From Phyto melanocephala (lineage: Eukaryota > Arthropoda > Insecta > Diptera > Rhinophoridae), in assembly GCA_941918925.1 (NCBI GenBank), contig OW799233.1, positions 146,508,223 through 146,572,222 of the forward strand: DNA of 64,000 bases. Reading direction: 5' to 3'. Below the pieces are notes generated by a model, which ran no database searches, was not told the DNA's origin, and saw only the letters and a program-made list of their open reading frames with translations. Positions 15,001 through 30,000 of the stretch are shown here, piece after piece. Numbering within the stretch: position 1 is the first letter of the stretch; each line of letters opens with the position of its first letter. A program made the translations under genes and the position numbers.

Positions 15001-18000
15001 GAATAAAAAAAATTAAACTGACAACTATTTGTTTTCAGTTCATTTAGGTTAGTTAAGTTCAACAGTTTGTTTAGTCGTTGCTCCATTTGTGTAGCTTCTT
15101 GATTTTGGCAGTAACATTATTTATATTTCTTTGACTCGTTTTTAAATCATGTTACATAAAATAAAAAATAAACTAAAAAAATTTTCGTTGTCTTTTCCTC
15201 CTAAATTTCCTATTGTTTTTTTAGTGATATTGTCGGAAATTTTGCCAAAAAAATATAAGGCAGTTTAGTTGTTAGACATTGTCTGTATAAGAACTTAGAT
15301 GAAATGCTTTAATGTTATTGAAGTTTTTGACAAGCATAAGAGTTTTGCAAACTTAATGCAAATGGCTTTCTACAAACTATATGTATATAAATTGGAAAAA
15401 GTTATGAACAAGTAGAAATTATTTTAAGAAAAAAAGTTGTTGTGTTATTTGAAATGAATTGTATGTATCTAAGTAAGTCACTTTTATAAAACCTTTATTA
15501 TATACATTTTAAGTACACATACTACTACAGTCGATGTGTTCACAAGAAGTCATAAGTGCCATATTTTCCTAACATCATAAAAATTTTAAAATAACTGAAA
15601 ATTATTGTATTGTAAATAAAAACCTTTTTAAAATTTTTAAAATTTTTAACATTATGACAATACGACATTTAGGAGACCTTGTAAATTCTAAATTTAAGTC
15701 CAGTTTTATTTTTTTAAACAGCGAGGAGTATAAATAAAATTTACCAATATCCTTGTGATAAAAAAAAAGAAAAATCAACAAAAATAAAAGTTTGAAAAAA
15801 ATTTTTATTTACTCTTGTCGAGATGGCAAAATTGCTAGATATTTTAAATTAAAATTCATAATTTATTTCGAAACTAAATAAAAAGAAAAGGTTTCAGTGA
15901 CAACACTATTTGCATAAAAATGCCAAAAAATTAATTAATTTTTTTGTTTTTTTTTTTTTTTAATGGGTCGTGAAAATAATAAAACATGTAAAACAGAAAA
16001 TAAGAGTGGTAAATGTGTTTACATTGATAAAAGGACCATAAAAGCTCTCAAGATAGTTTAAAGGGGTCACAACATCAACAACAAAAGAGCTGCTCTCAGC
16101 TAAGCATTCTTATTACTCAGTTCTTAATCATGCAAATTTAGAAAAAATTATGTTTAGCCTGTTCCGAATGCTTGCTCTTATACCATATTTTTCTGTTTTT
16201 TACACCCAGCACCAAAAAAATGGTCGGGGGGTATTCATTTTGTCTATCCATTTGTATCACATAGATATATCCATAAAGTACACAGTATTTGTTTCATTTT
16301 ATGACGATCTTACCATGTTCATCCTTCTGTCCATCTATCCGTCTGTTGGAAGCACTATAGAGCTCGAACCGAAAAAGTTAGGGGGCTCAAATTTTGCCAG
16401 AATATTATACACAAGGTTTATCTGGTATGAAGATGAGATAAATCAGAATATTAGGAAGAGAGTTATAGCTCGTAATGCAAAAGTAGTTTAAAAAAAACCA
16501 TGTCCTTCCAACATCGATTAAAATGCGTTTGTGCGTAAATGAATTGATTTAGAGCTATGAAACTTCAAAATTATATTTCATTAGTAAAAAGATATCTCTT
16601 CCTGAAAATTTATCAAGTCTATAGATTAAGAAGAGAGTTCTAGATCAAAATGTACGAATATTTATACCAAACAGTGTAGTTTTTGGTATATTCAAAATTT
16701 AAAACTAAATAATAAGCCTGACAAAATTAGATGTATGATTCAGAAATTTTTCTACAATTGCTTTTTGGTCAAAGATTTTGTACTAACAGATAATAGATAT
16801 GACACGCCCACTTTTACGCTCACCTTCCATATAATGCTTTATCTAAAATTCATATAATATCCCTATGAATAAAGATTTTGGAAGAATAAAGGACTCTATA
16901 TTGAAGTTTATTTAATATTTCTGGTTTATCTACTTAGACATGACACTTTGTGTATTTTCAAAAATCGTAATTTTTTGATTGTAAAATTTTTACTTAAATA
17001 AATTGATTGTATCGTGCGCTTTGTGACATGTGAAACCATTATACTTAAATGTCTTCAAACTTAGGCACGACAGTTCGTGATGAAATATAGAAAAGTGGTT
17101 TTACCCGGCAATTCAATTAGCAATTATTTTTATACCTTTCACACGATAGTGTAATAATGTATTTATGAGTTTGTCATTCTATTTATAATTTCTACAGTAT
17201 TCACAAAGTATATATACTATTAATTGCAATAGAGAGAGAAGTCGATTAAGCCATGCCAAGCTATCCGTCTGTGAGTATTGAAAACAACTTATTGAAGGCA
17301 CAATCGTTTGTTGTATCAGTTTGTCTTAAATGTTTTTCAAAAAAAATTTTGCATTAAAACTCTTAAAGCTTAGATTTATAATAGGCTAATATGTCAGCAA
17401 AAGATCATGTTTTTCACTCTTTTACTAAACAAAATCAATTTAGCAGATACCAAATAGCTTTTTTAACCCGTTCATAGAATGTTTTAATAAGATATAAGTA
17501 CCTATAATATTAATAGGAAATATTGGTTTAGTCTGTCCATTAGCGGCAAAGATATTGACAAATATATTAACTTTTAATTAAGATTGCAACAAAAAATTTT
17601 TACTTAAACAAGTAAGAGCGCTATATACGGCCGTGCCGAATTTTATATACCCTTCACAACGTGTAGTCATGCAATAACAGTAGTTTGTATCACCATTCAT
17701 CCTATATGAAATACGTACACACATATAAAAAACATACATTTATAAAAACAACCCATTTCAAAATTATAACTTTACGTATGTATGTTAAAAGAAAAAATAA
17801 AAAAAAAATTTTAAAAAAATTAAAAAAAAACTTTAAAAAAAAAATTTTAAAAAAAAAAATCAAAATATATATAATAAATATAAAACAAAAAAAAATTAAA
17901 AAAAAAATTTAAAAAAAAAACTAAAAAAATAAAATAAAAATATAAATAATATATTAAATAAAAAATAAAAAAAAAATTCAAAAAAAAAATATAAAAAAAT

Positions 18001-21000
18001 GCTCCCTTACTAAAAAAGTGTAATTGCCGAATTGAATCATGATTTTCAATTTAAGTTTTAACAATCTGTAAACGTTATTCTGCCATCAGTATATTTATTA
18101 TAAATTGGATATCCATATACCGCCAATATTTAAATAAACATGCGAGAAGTTATGCATAACATAAAAGTTATTACTGTACTGGAAAAATGCTTGTTGACAT
18201 TTAAGGAAATAAATAAAATAAACACAAGAATTAATAATACGCTCTAACCCATTTACAAAATCATGGAGCTGTTTGTCTATCGAATACTTATTAACAACTA
18301 AATATATTCGACTACTAATCCTTTAAGGTAAATAAAAGCCAAATATTTTTGCAAAATCATATGAATTACTTTAGTCCATTCATACCAAACTGCACCCCTT
18401 TTTTTCTCGCTATTAAACACAGTTTGTTGTCTTTCAATTAAAAATTTTACAATCAAAATTAAATTTTCACAGACAAAAATTCTTTTAAAATAAAATTGTC
18501 TAAACGTATTACTTTGTTGTTTTTGTTACGAGTATTGTTGAATCATTTTTTTTTTTTGTTTTTTTGGCACAATTTTAATTAAATTTTAGTTTGTATTTTT
18601 GCTTTTTATCTGACAGAGCTAAACAATAAAAATGAAAAAAAACTGCATGTATATTTTGTTTATCGTATAGATAAACAGAACTAAATAGATTTAGTTAAGC
18701 AAAGTTCCATGAATATTTTTAAAATAGCCGAACATAAGTACATACACAAGAATTTCAAAAATAAAAAACAAAAATATATGATACTCCTATGAATATATGT
18801 AAACTATGAAAATAAACCGACATTGTGGTCATATTTCTGGTAAATTAAAACTTACAATTAAAATTGCATTTAAATATGGCATTCAATTTAAAAGCCACAA
18901 AATAACATTTAAATTTAAATAAATTGTTAATTAAAATAAGGCACAATAAACACAAAAAATCATACAAATATTTAAACATTCGCAAATAGTTGTTTGAATT
19001 GAAAAAAAAACATGTTTAAATAAAATTTGGTTTTGTTATTTCTAAATAATTTCATCAATATCGACTTACCACCTGAAACCTCACATATTAGAACGATGTC
19101 AGTTCCCTCATTAAATGATTCCACATTGCTGATTTTTTCATGACGATTTGGCTTATAAATTATAGGTCTTTCGGGTGGTACTGCAAATAAACAAATAAAC
19201 ACATGTTAAAATAACCATTTATTTATTTAATTAAAAATAAAAATACGATTTCTAAACCAAACACACACTTATACAGCTGTTAATTAAAAGTGTTAACATC
19301 AATACATTTAACTAAATGACATAATTATTTGCTTGTTTTATTTGTTCGAATAATTTTGCGTGTAAAAACTAAACATTTGCTTGTGTTAGGTTTAAATGCA
19401 AGTATAATAGCACTCCCTTGTTATGTAAGGAATTTATTTTAATACTTGGTAAAATAGTTTGGCTTCCAATTGCTTGATTTGTTTAACTGTTTTATTTTTA
19501 TCCCACCTGAGGCTCTAGAAGACTTTTATTCACATGCGTGTTTAAAACAAATTAAAATATAAAATTACGACATTTTAATGCATTGTATTTATTTACTTTT
19601 TAATAGGTTTATTCATTCCCTTAAACTTGTTACAAATTTGCAACAATTGTTACAAGAAAGTGTGCATTAACTCAAAGAGTTTGCTAGGAGAGAGCGTCAA
19701 AAGAGAGTAATATATTGAAACACACAAAAATGTTTGCAAATTTTGGCTAGTAAAATTTTTATTTTAAAGATTGTTTAAATCAGCTATTTTTATATTTACA
19801 AAACACGTTTTCTAAAAAAAATTAAAAAATGACAAAATTTTTAATAAACATCAGAAATTTTTATTTATTATTCATTTTTTAAACAATGAAAAGACTAATA
19901 CGATAAGAAACTATAATTTTTTAATTTGAATTGTTTCATGATTAATATACATATGTATAAATGTACGTATTTTTTTCTATTTTGATCACGTATTGTACCC
20001 TCTGCAGACCAGCTTATATTCTTAGAGTTGCAAATATTACTAGTATCTATATCACCGGTACTTTTCACTATAAAAGTAGATATTCCAGTAAGTTTCCAAA
20101 TAAAAATATATTTACAAAATTTAATATCATAATCAAGAAAAACTTAAATGAAATTAAGATTTATTATTCACAGGGTGTCACAGTAAAATCAGATTAACCT
20201 AATATTTTTCAATAATGATCCATTCATTTTTAATGTATGCATAAACAAATTTATTGCACTTTTGTTAAATTTACAGTCTAGAACTTTTCGTTGCTTTCCA
20301 ATGTCAGTTATAATTTTTGTGACTAATAATCAAAGAAATTTCTTGTAGGAGTTTATATCGCGTTCTCATAGTTTAGTGAAAACAATTGTAAAAATTTTTT
20401 TATTGGCTATATGGCTCGTATACAAAAAAAAAAATAAATTTTAAATATTAAATTTTAGAACAATAATATTGCAAGTGTATGGGCTCTTTTATGTCTGTAT
20501 TAAAAAAAGAAAGAAATTTTATAGCAAATAAGTTTTGCCGCTATTTTTTTTCACTTTGGCAAGTTTCAAATTTCTTTCACAATTATCGCCTATTCTTCAT
20601 TTTCTGTTTCTTATTTTTATTTTACTATACAATTGTTTACATTGCTTTTTCAATAACTTTAATCGTTTCAGCATTGACCACTTATTTTCCCAAATTTAAG
20701 AGCAGTTATTAAGTACTCATATACACCTATATATCTGTGGCTTGGAGCTAAAAGGGCCAATGTCACTTTTTTGCTCTTTTGAGTTAATCATTGCATTAGA
20801 TTTGTTTTCTTGCTCTATTTCATTATGGTAAAACAGCTAAAGTCATACTTAACCCAGAACAGCTTCATAAATAAAATGCTGGCCAATGTCACTATGAAAG
20901 CATCTATAAAAGTTGAAGTTCAATACAAATTTTTTCAAAAGTAAATATTTTGACATTGGATATTTTAGCTCCAAGCCACAAATATAACAACACTACTTTT

Positions 21001-24000
21001 GCTTGCAAGTTTTGGCTGGTAAAGTGATAATTTACTTTTTGATATTTTTGAGCGTTATTTTGCTCTCTCGCTGCAAACATTTACTGAGAAAGTAAATTTA
21101 CAAACCTGATATAATTTACTTGTGTTCTAAACATACCTTGATAGTGTATAGATAAAAATAAATTAATTTAATGGGTTATTAATTAAAACAAACACAGGCT
21201 TCAAGTAGTTTCAAAAACAATAATAAAGAATTTTATAATTTTTCTTAGCACTACGTAGACTATTCTATAGTATTACGAAACATTATCAAATGAAACATAT
21301 ATTTATAACGAATTGTCCTTTTTTCCTTTTATTTTAATTTTCTTTACCGTTTTATTTATATACTTTAATTATAAATACATATTCACGTACATATACATAT
21401 CTGTTATGTGTTTTGTGAATTTATGAATATGAATAATAATATTGATATAAAGCATTTAAATTAACCTTATTTTTATAGCTATCAGAAACTGCTATTTTAT
21501 TTGTAAAGTGAAGATATTTATTTTAATGGTAAAATATATTTGAAGAATTATTACCAGAGTTGTGATGTAATCGAAAATATTTTCATTAAACTGTACCGAA
21601 ATATAAAATTTACCCCACAATTTTAAATTTAATATATTTTTGCAAGAAAACTTTTTTCCTAACAAAAATATAATGATTTTTTGTTTTCTTATTTTTTTAT
21701 GTTTAACACTTTAGGGTGTAAATTTTTTGCAAATATCTTATGTATGTGTGTAAGGGTAACATAAAAAGATACCACTACAATTTCTGGTACGTTTTCATTC
21801 CCCTTTGGATCCAAGTGATTCTAAGGAAATCAATCGGCATCCCTTCTTTTCTGAATTTCGTATCACCATCCTCGGTCACTAGAAATGAACAACGATTTCA
21901 CCCTGCCGACTGGTTATTACCTAAAATCATTATTCCACAGTCTTTAGTAATTGCTAACATCTACTTTAGATTGTGGTCGCACCCACACTAATTGCCTGTG
22001 ATCTTCAATATTTCGCTAACTTAGCCTGAAATTCACGTAGTACATGCGCAACTGTTTCCATCCTACAAACATTTCTGTCATCGATTTTTATCTTTTTCAG
22101 ATGTTGTTTAAGGTTCTCATGTCCCATAATTAATGCAGTTGTTGAGCTCACCGTACTCCGATTTACTCGTCCCCATCTTGAGGCCCGTTGACCACTATAC
22201 GAGCCGTTCTACAAGCGGTTCCCTTTGCTAAGCATAGCCTTTGAAAGACTTTTTTCCACAGCATCCTACCAACCAGAGCAATTCTTGATTCTGGTCCATA
22301 AAATGCTGCCACAGATACCCTTTCCGCAAGTTGGTCCACCTATTCATTCCCTGCTATGCCCACGTGTCTCTTAACCACCGTCATCCTAACCTCATTTACT
22401 TTAGATTGTGGTCGCAAAATACTGCGCTTTGGAATTCACTGAAGCACTTAAGAGAAATATACGTTCATCCGCCACACGAGTTTTATAAGCGACTGTTCAT
22501 CAAGTGTAGTAAGGATTATCTTCGCAACAGGTAATATAGCTAGTACAGCAAACCAAGCTTCACTGCCATATATGTAGTCTGACAAGTACTAGCCTAGATT
22601 TAATGTATGAAACACGTAGTAGACAACAGAACAAGTAAAATTTCTTACAAAAAAACTTTAGGTTTAAAGGTTAACGCACCTTTGTGTTAGATGGTAATAC
22701 GCAATATAAAGTTCCCTAATGCCAGACGTCTCTTTTGCATAAAAGTTTAATACATCTCCATTTAGTTACCAAATATATTGATACCATACTTCAAATAATA
22801 GAATAAGAAATACCACATCAAATAAGAGCTCAAAACATAGTTGTGTTTTTATTATATTGGGCCAATTCAAAGTGGTTGCATATCAGTCATATTTGTGCTA
22901 TTTCATATTATTTTATGCATGCATAAAATTTTTGTTAGTAATTTCCATACAAAAAAAATAATATGACTTTAGGAAACAAATGTTCCTATGTATAAAAAAA
23001 TTGTTTATGTTATACTTTTAACCATACTGTCTCTCAGAGAGAATTTCTTCGCTTCTCACCTCTCAGAGAGAATATTTTCTATTTTCTTCTTAACTGTATA
23101 CATATAATTTGTTAACAGCGTCATCTCTTTGTCTTCTTTCTTGTATTAAGTACATAATTTGATAACAAAAGATGTTCAAAGTCACTAGTCATATTAATAT
23201 GAATTATATGACATAGTACAATATGAGAGTCTACTTTGAATTGGCCCATTATATTTTGTTTCTGTATATATTAATGAAAAGTTATCTTATGTGTTTTGTG
23301 TGTGACAAGAGGGGTTATGCTGAAAAGTGCTTGTAAAAAATGATAATCATACTAAATCCATAGAAATATTTACTGAATTCACAAGGTGTCCAAACATGTC
23401 ATATTGTCATAATGTTCTAGGATTTTACAGTAGTTTAAAAAAATTTCTGTTGCTTTTCAAGCTTTTTATATGTCTAGGTACATTTTGGATTTTTTGGGTT
23501 GTAACTTTAATAATTTTGTTCGTATACGTTGGTTAGTTTTTTTTTTATAAAGTAATTCTTACTAATCGTCCAGAGTATGTTCGTAAACATTTTGTATTTT
23601 TGCAGACATACAGAAACCCTCAGCTTCTGTATCCAGTTAAAAGTCATGTTATACATGAAAGATCTTTTCAAGTACGTGTTGCCAAATGTTGGAACTCTTT
23701 ACCACGTTCTCTTAGAGACTTTCACCTCTCCCCTACTACGTTCAAGAGTAAGCTTTTAGAATATGCATCTGTCTGTGACATTTAATTGCAAATAGGATTT
23801 ATTTTTGCCTTTACAAATTATAGTAGTTCTACATACTTTATAGCGCAATGTAAGTATGTATGTATTTTGTTTTTATTTATTTTAATTCATATCTTTTATT
23901 GTTAATTATATATATTTTTGAATTGTTGTTTACACATGTATATATGCAGATAATATTTATAGTTGCTAGTCTATCAATTGTATACGGCCTTATAGGCTCG

Positions 24001-27000
24001 ATTAATTATTTGTTATCAATAAATAAAATAAATAAATAAAAATATCCTAAAATAAAACTACTGTGTAAGGTAAGTTTATTGTGCTGTCATAATTATTCAG
24101 ATATCTGCGGAGATCGGATAAAAATCTACTAAGCCAAACCGTCTGTAAAATTTGTAAGGCGCCGCCTCCGATACCCGTAGAAAAGATCTGTTATAAAAAA
24201 TTTTGCAAAATCGGCGATTTTAATTCGATATGTCGCACTTAGTTATGAAGGGTCGGTCACAACAGTCATAGTTTTTTATGTTATTATTTTAGTACACTTG
24301 AATTTAGGCCACCTTCTGAATACAATAACTGGATATAACAATTTATTTTCTATTATTGTTTTAATTGATTTGAAAATTAAATCTAGTAGTTAAGTTCTAT
24401 CAAAACACTTTCCACAAAATATTATTAGAAGGAATAAAACTTATTTCTTTTAAAAACAATAATTATATTACCAACATAAAAAAATTTTATTCTAAAAGCT
24501 ATTATAAGGCATATTTACTCATGAATAAATATGCCTTGAGCTATTAGGAAAAAACATTTCTAAAACTGAAATTGTTTTTTTTTACTCTTACTTTGAAACT
24601 ACTTAGATGATATGTTTAAGTATAATAATAGTTTTATATGCAAAATTTTATAAATTGTTAATTACATTTGGTATGGATATACGTATGCCACGCTTTTAAG
24701 CTGAAAATTCTCAGCAAAAGAAAAATATATATTTTTTATAACACTCAGGATACAATGGAGTATTAAATGAATGAATGCTTGCTAGATATAAATATGCGAG
24801 TAAATTCATTCGTTCTTTTTTTGGTTCTGGTTTTGGCCAGTAGCAGTTTTTTACGATTCTTATATTAATCTTCTCACATTAAAACCTTTTTAAAACTGAA
24901 ACAGGTACATTTTTATGTGCAACATACACTCGCACACGTATGTACATACATATGTCTTTTTATGTAAAAGAGTACGGGGTTCCCCACTATACAAACAGGG
25001 CTAGATGCTACAGGCTAATATGTTTTTGTTTCGTTTTGTATTATTTTTATTTTTGCTGTTACTGTTATATGACAACATGTTGATGATGGCAACAATAACA
25101 TCAGGAATAAAAAACAATGCGGACTACGACGTTGATGTAGTTTTTATTGTTAACCGTAACCGCATTTGTATTTCCGTTCACGTATCCGCAACATGCACGT
25201 TCTCATAGATCTATACACATACACTCATTATATCGCTCTTACCGATATATATGTATGTAGCTCCACATGCATGCTACATTTTTCCACTTATAAATCCTTG
25301 TGTATACGAATGTGAGTATTTATGTGGATGTGTATATAAGAAACAATTTGTATGTTATTTTTGTGCACTTTTTCTGTTACTTTTGTTTAACAATTTTATT
25401 TTGTATTTTTTTTTTGTTTGTTTTATATTTCTGTTTCGCATTTTTGCTATTGTTGTTAGGTTTCTGCAACATTGCAATATGGCGTCGCCTTTTAGTCTAG
25501 TAGCAATGTTGTTCTGACAAATTGCAGTATTCTGAGCATTTTATTAATGTTTCATATATGTGCTGTGTATTTGATGTTGTTGCATTTTTTCTCCATTGTC
25601 GTTGCTAAAGCAAAATGTAATGCAGTGGAAAAAAAATTGAAAAAGAAACCGGCTTCAGGATAAAGCAACAAAAAAAAAAAAAAGAAGAAAGGAAAAAATG
25701 GGTAGCACGAAAACAAAAATAATAATAGTATATTTTGTTACAATGGTCATATAGCATACAAATGTAATTTTATACGTACACAAATACTTAGTATGTTCCT
25801 ATTGTTTACACTCCCGGTAGGAAATTGTTTTCAGCTATAGAATCGAGCAGGAGTAGACTTGTATGATTTTTTCATTACGATCCAAGGGTTTGTTTTGAAG
25901 CAAAAGAAAGTGTTTTATCTATTGCAACCTACTCAAAAACACATACAAATATAATAATTAAATTAAAAATGTTGATTACTGAAATCAGGCGTAAATATTT
26001 CTTCCAATAAAAAAAATTTAAAATAATGGACTTAGAGTTGAATTACAAATCCCGAACTCATAGCATTTTTCTAGGCTTTATGCAGCTTTTCTTTCTCCTC
26101 TAAAGTAATGAAAAATCGGCCTACGCCAATTTTATATTAAACCATTGATCGATATGTATGTATGATTTTAATTTGTTACTTGGTCAAAATTTCCTTTTGG
26201 GTCAATTTACACATTTATTTCTGTTTTTTTTGTAATAATTAAAAAGGCAACATTTAACTCGTATCCTTAGTAATTTGAAAAGGGATTTTGGTTCAGTTCA
26301 TATTTGTTTTTATGCAAGAGTATTTAATATAAATTATATACTACTTTTTAGTATGTAGTCGAGCTTATAAAGCAATATTAACGACCTTAAAATTGTTTCA
26401 TTGCATTAAAATAGAAAAGAAATATATTTTTTCTTACGAAAAATATAAAATTATATATGAATGGTTTTATTTAATGTCTAGGTTAGGTTAGGTAGAACAG
26501 GCAGCTGTTGTGCAGCTCACTTGGGTCCATTATATTGATATCTTTGTGTCTAAGCACATAAACAATTTACGATGCAGCAAAATTTTTTAAAGACTGAAAA
26601 AATAATTTAGAATTATATTCTCTATTGAGTCATTCTCAAGCAAAAGGAAATATGCTTATTTTATCTCACATTCAATCTTTATACAAAATTTTTCAATAGA
26701 ATATTTAAAAATTTTAGAAAAAAAAATATAGAGTGTTATGTGTTTACCGCTATTGAAAGTTGGGTTATTAAAGAATGTCCATTGGAACGCGGATATTATC
26801 CAGCTCAAAGACTGTTTATGAGAAGGCCTTAATTATACTAAGAACCAGGTAGTACCAGTTTTACACGAATGAACTAAAAGATACACAATTTAAATAAGTC
26901 TCGTTTGGTCCTAAAATATTTCTTAAGTTCAATAATTTATAAATGCAGGATTAACAATATAAAAAAAAATAATTTATATAACATTTCAGGGTACATATTG

Positions 27001-30000
27001 ATCATATCATATCACTTCGTTATTGAATATTATAGTTAAAAGCAGCTCCTCTTTTGCTTTAAAAATGTCTACTGTTGTGCCAACAAAGCGTCATTTGCCA
27101 GAAGTTTATCAAAAAAAAAACCATAAAGCACGCAGTAAGCTTAAGAAAAAACTCCAACGTATGTTCAGGACTGGTCAAAACATTTTAAACTGGAGTTGCC
27201 TGTGTTTTTTTCAGTGATTTATATTGTTTAAATAAGAGCTGATTAAATTACGCTTAAGGACAAAATATTATAATTTTAAAATAAATTTTTGAAGAACCTT
27301 TTAAAAAAACTAAAAAAACGTTTTTGAGAAAAATAAAAATTTGATAAAACTTGAAGTTAACCAAAGATTTTCTCTAATAAAATTACTCATAAACCTTAAC
27401 AAATACATACATTTATTTTTATGAATGGACTGACCAAATGTAAGGCCCTAATTCGTATTTTTGTTAAGAAGTTCAGTGATGCCAATACATATCATACAAA
27501 TACACGTTGACTCAGAAATTTACCGCAACAGTATCAAAAATAAGAGATTTTTAAGCAATTTTACAAGAAAACTTTTTTTCTAATAACAAAGTTTCTATTA
27601 CATTTTTACAATTACAATTATTTCAGATAGGACCTTTCTACTTGTGAGCATCGATATATAAGTACATACTAAGCCATTCGTTGCTTGTACATCCTCGAGT
27701 ATTAAATATGTTTGCAAGGATCAATGTACGCACCCACCAATAAGCAAAATCGACGTATCTTAAGTAAGAATAATTCATAAAAGATTCGAAACCCACAGGA
27801 AATAGTTGTTGTGTCATAATTATGCAATAATGAAATCTTTAATCGATATGTTTTTAACAAAGGTGACAATCAAAACGTCAAGGTGAGTGGTATAGAGAAA
27901 TATGTTTTATTGTAATGTTAAATATCGTAGAACACCTGACAATATATTTGCCTAAACATGCATATCCAAAATTTTTGCTAACAATTTATTAATTAGTACC
28001 TAACATTTATAACATTCAAATATAGTTATACTTTCGTATGTATAAATAATTGAATATTATATTAATTTAATTGCCTATACACAAAGAAATTTAATAAGTA
28101 AAAATACAAGAGATTATCAGTTGTGTATAATGCTTAATGATACTAAAACCACACATCAATTTAGAATTTTTTTTAAATAATATTAAATAATATTATATTC
28201 GATATCAGTTAGACTTATATTAATGAATATACTATGCTGTAAATAAGTGATTTTACCTATGTATAAAATAATGTATTTAAATGGTTTTTGAGTACAGTCA
28301 TGCAGACATCTAGTACGAGTATGCATACAAATTATTACAGGTGGTTTATGGAAGTAGTTTTCTATGGAAATTTGATTATTAAATAAGAAAGCAAATAAGT
28401 GAAATATTTAATACAGGCTTTTCCAAATTTAACGCCAAGTAAAAATATGGTTGTGCTTGATCTGGTGTTTATCTGGTATTGAACTGTGGGACTCGAGTTT
28501 AATCTACTATCAAGTTTACACCAAATAAACACATGCGCTCGTTTAATGATTGATCAAGTGTTAAGTTGCGTGCTGCACATGTAGACTCCTCTCGAAATAG
28601 CACCAGACAAACACAAGCACTCTTGAAGTGGCGACCTCTCCTAATCCGCTAATCCGATAGTACTTGAGAGTAACGTTTTCTCTTTTGTAGTACCGTGGGA
28701 AGGTAAGTTGAAGCTCAACACAGAATTGACAATCAAGATAGACGACTCTGTACCTTCTCCTAGATTGGTTTCGCCCCAATCACTCAGTATTAGTTGAAGG
28801 ATCATAGCTTTTCTTTCCCTCTTTCATAAATATGAATTTCTGTAGCCAACCTTGGAAGCCCAGAGCTTGCCCCAGCGTTTGGTGGAAAACACATCGTTTT
28901 AGTTTAATTAAATAAACATTTATTTACAAGTACAAAAATTACTATATTTTAGTAGTAACTTGTATTTCGTAAAATATTTATTTTATAAGAACATACTTTA
29001 AATTTTTTATAAAAATTGACAGCAAGTGATTATTTTCTCCACACACATGTAAAAACTTTTATTTACACACCGAAAATTCCAACACTTAAAGTATGAATTA
29101 CTTCGAAAAGTGTATGTATAATAATTTGACCTCCAGATTACCAAGCCAAGCTGTCCACATGCAGGCAATTCTTCAGACGTAAATGTCATAATATCATTTA
29201 AATAACATTCATATTTTTTATTATAATTTAAAATTATCTGACTCTAAAGAAAATACCTATTATATATGTATATAAATTTGTTCAATTTTACTAAGAATTT
29301 AATATGCTTTGTTATTTAAAATAATTCTTAAAAAAAACATATTCGATTTATAAATTCCTTATTTTATTGTTTATTTTACTCTTCCCTATTTTTGTATACA
29401 TTTCGTAACTTTCATACTAAGACAACAATATTTATTTATCCCGAATATTGTAGTAAATTATTCATAATACAAAGGCAGCCTTTTGCCTTTTTATATTTTT
29501 AACTCACTCTCTCATTAAAATAACGAACATGTGATTAAAATGCTTAAAAAATAACGGTTTGCATGTTAAAAATAATTTTTTATAGCCTTCACACAGTGAA
29601 AAAGGGTATATGTAGGTTTGTCATTCCGTGTGAAATTTCTACAATTTTCATTTCCGGGCCCATAAAGTATATATTTTCTGAAAGCTTGTGAATAGGGGAG
29701 TCGATTAAGCTGTCAGTCTGTCCGTCTGTTAGTGTGTATGTTGAATTCAACTTTTTGAAGCCCCCCGATATCGTGACCCGGGTGAGGTATTTAAATATCA
29801 GAAATATTCGGGAGTAGATCGGTATTGAAAATCAGAAACATCGGTACATAAACAACTGAGATATGAGCAAAAATCCACGACCACCTCGATTTTTTTTTCA
29901 CAAAAACAACATTAAAACAACAACATACATACATACATACATACAAACGTGTATACTGGTAGAGTAAACGTGGCATCGAATCCCAGCTGAGCAAAAAAAA

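Larger units (their letters stand above)
14634..19069. other. Intron inside Ig2
   Basis: A 4.4-kb phase-1 intron. Dispersed-repeat pieces occupy 16195-16950, 17130-17560 and 17606-18000, and the last runs into an A-rich tract at 17790-18000. The rest is unremarkable AT-rich sequence. Confidence 0.75.

Noticed and set aside
16150..16491. 113-codon open frame on the plus strand
   Set aside because: It lies in the dispersed repeat copy at 16195-16950, whose sequence also occurs in reverse at 5460-6260, and it has no protein-like composition.
17685..17912. Lysine-rich 75-codon open frame
   Set aside because: A translated A-rich simple sequence in the core of a repeat.
23327..23536. 69-codon plus-strand open frame before the LINE tail
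   Set aside because: No similarity to the reverse-transcriptase thumb region, and composition is random-like. It was not joined to the LINE fragment.
26485..26500. TTAGG units as telomere sequence
   Set aside because: Only two units inside a larger dispersed repeat; flies have lost TTAGG telomeres.
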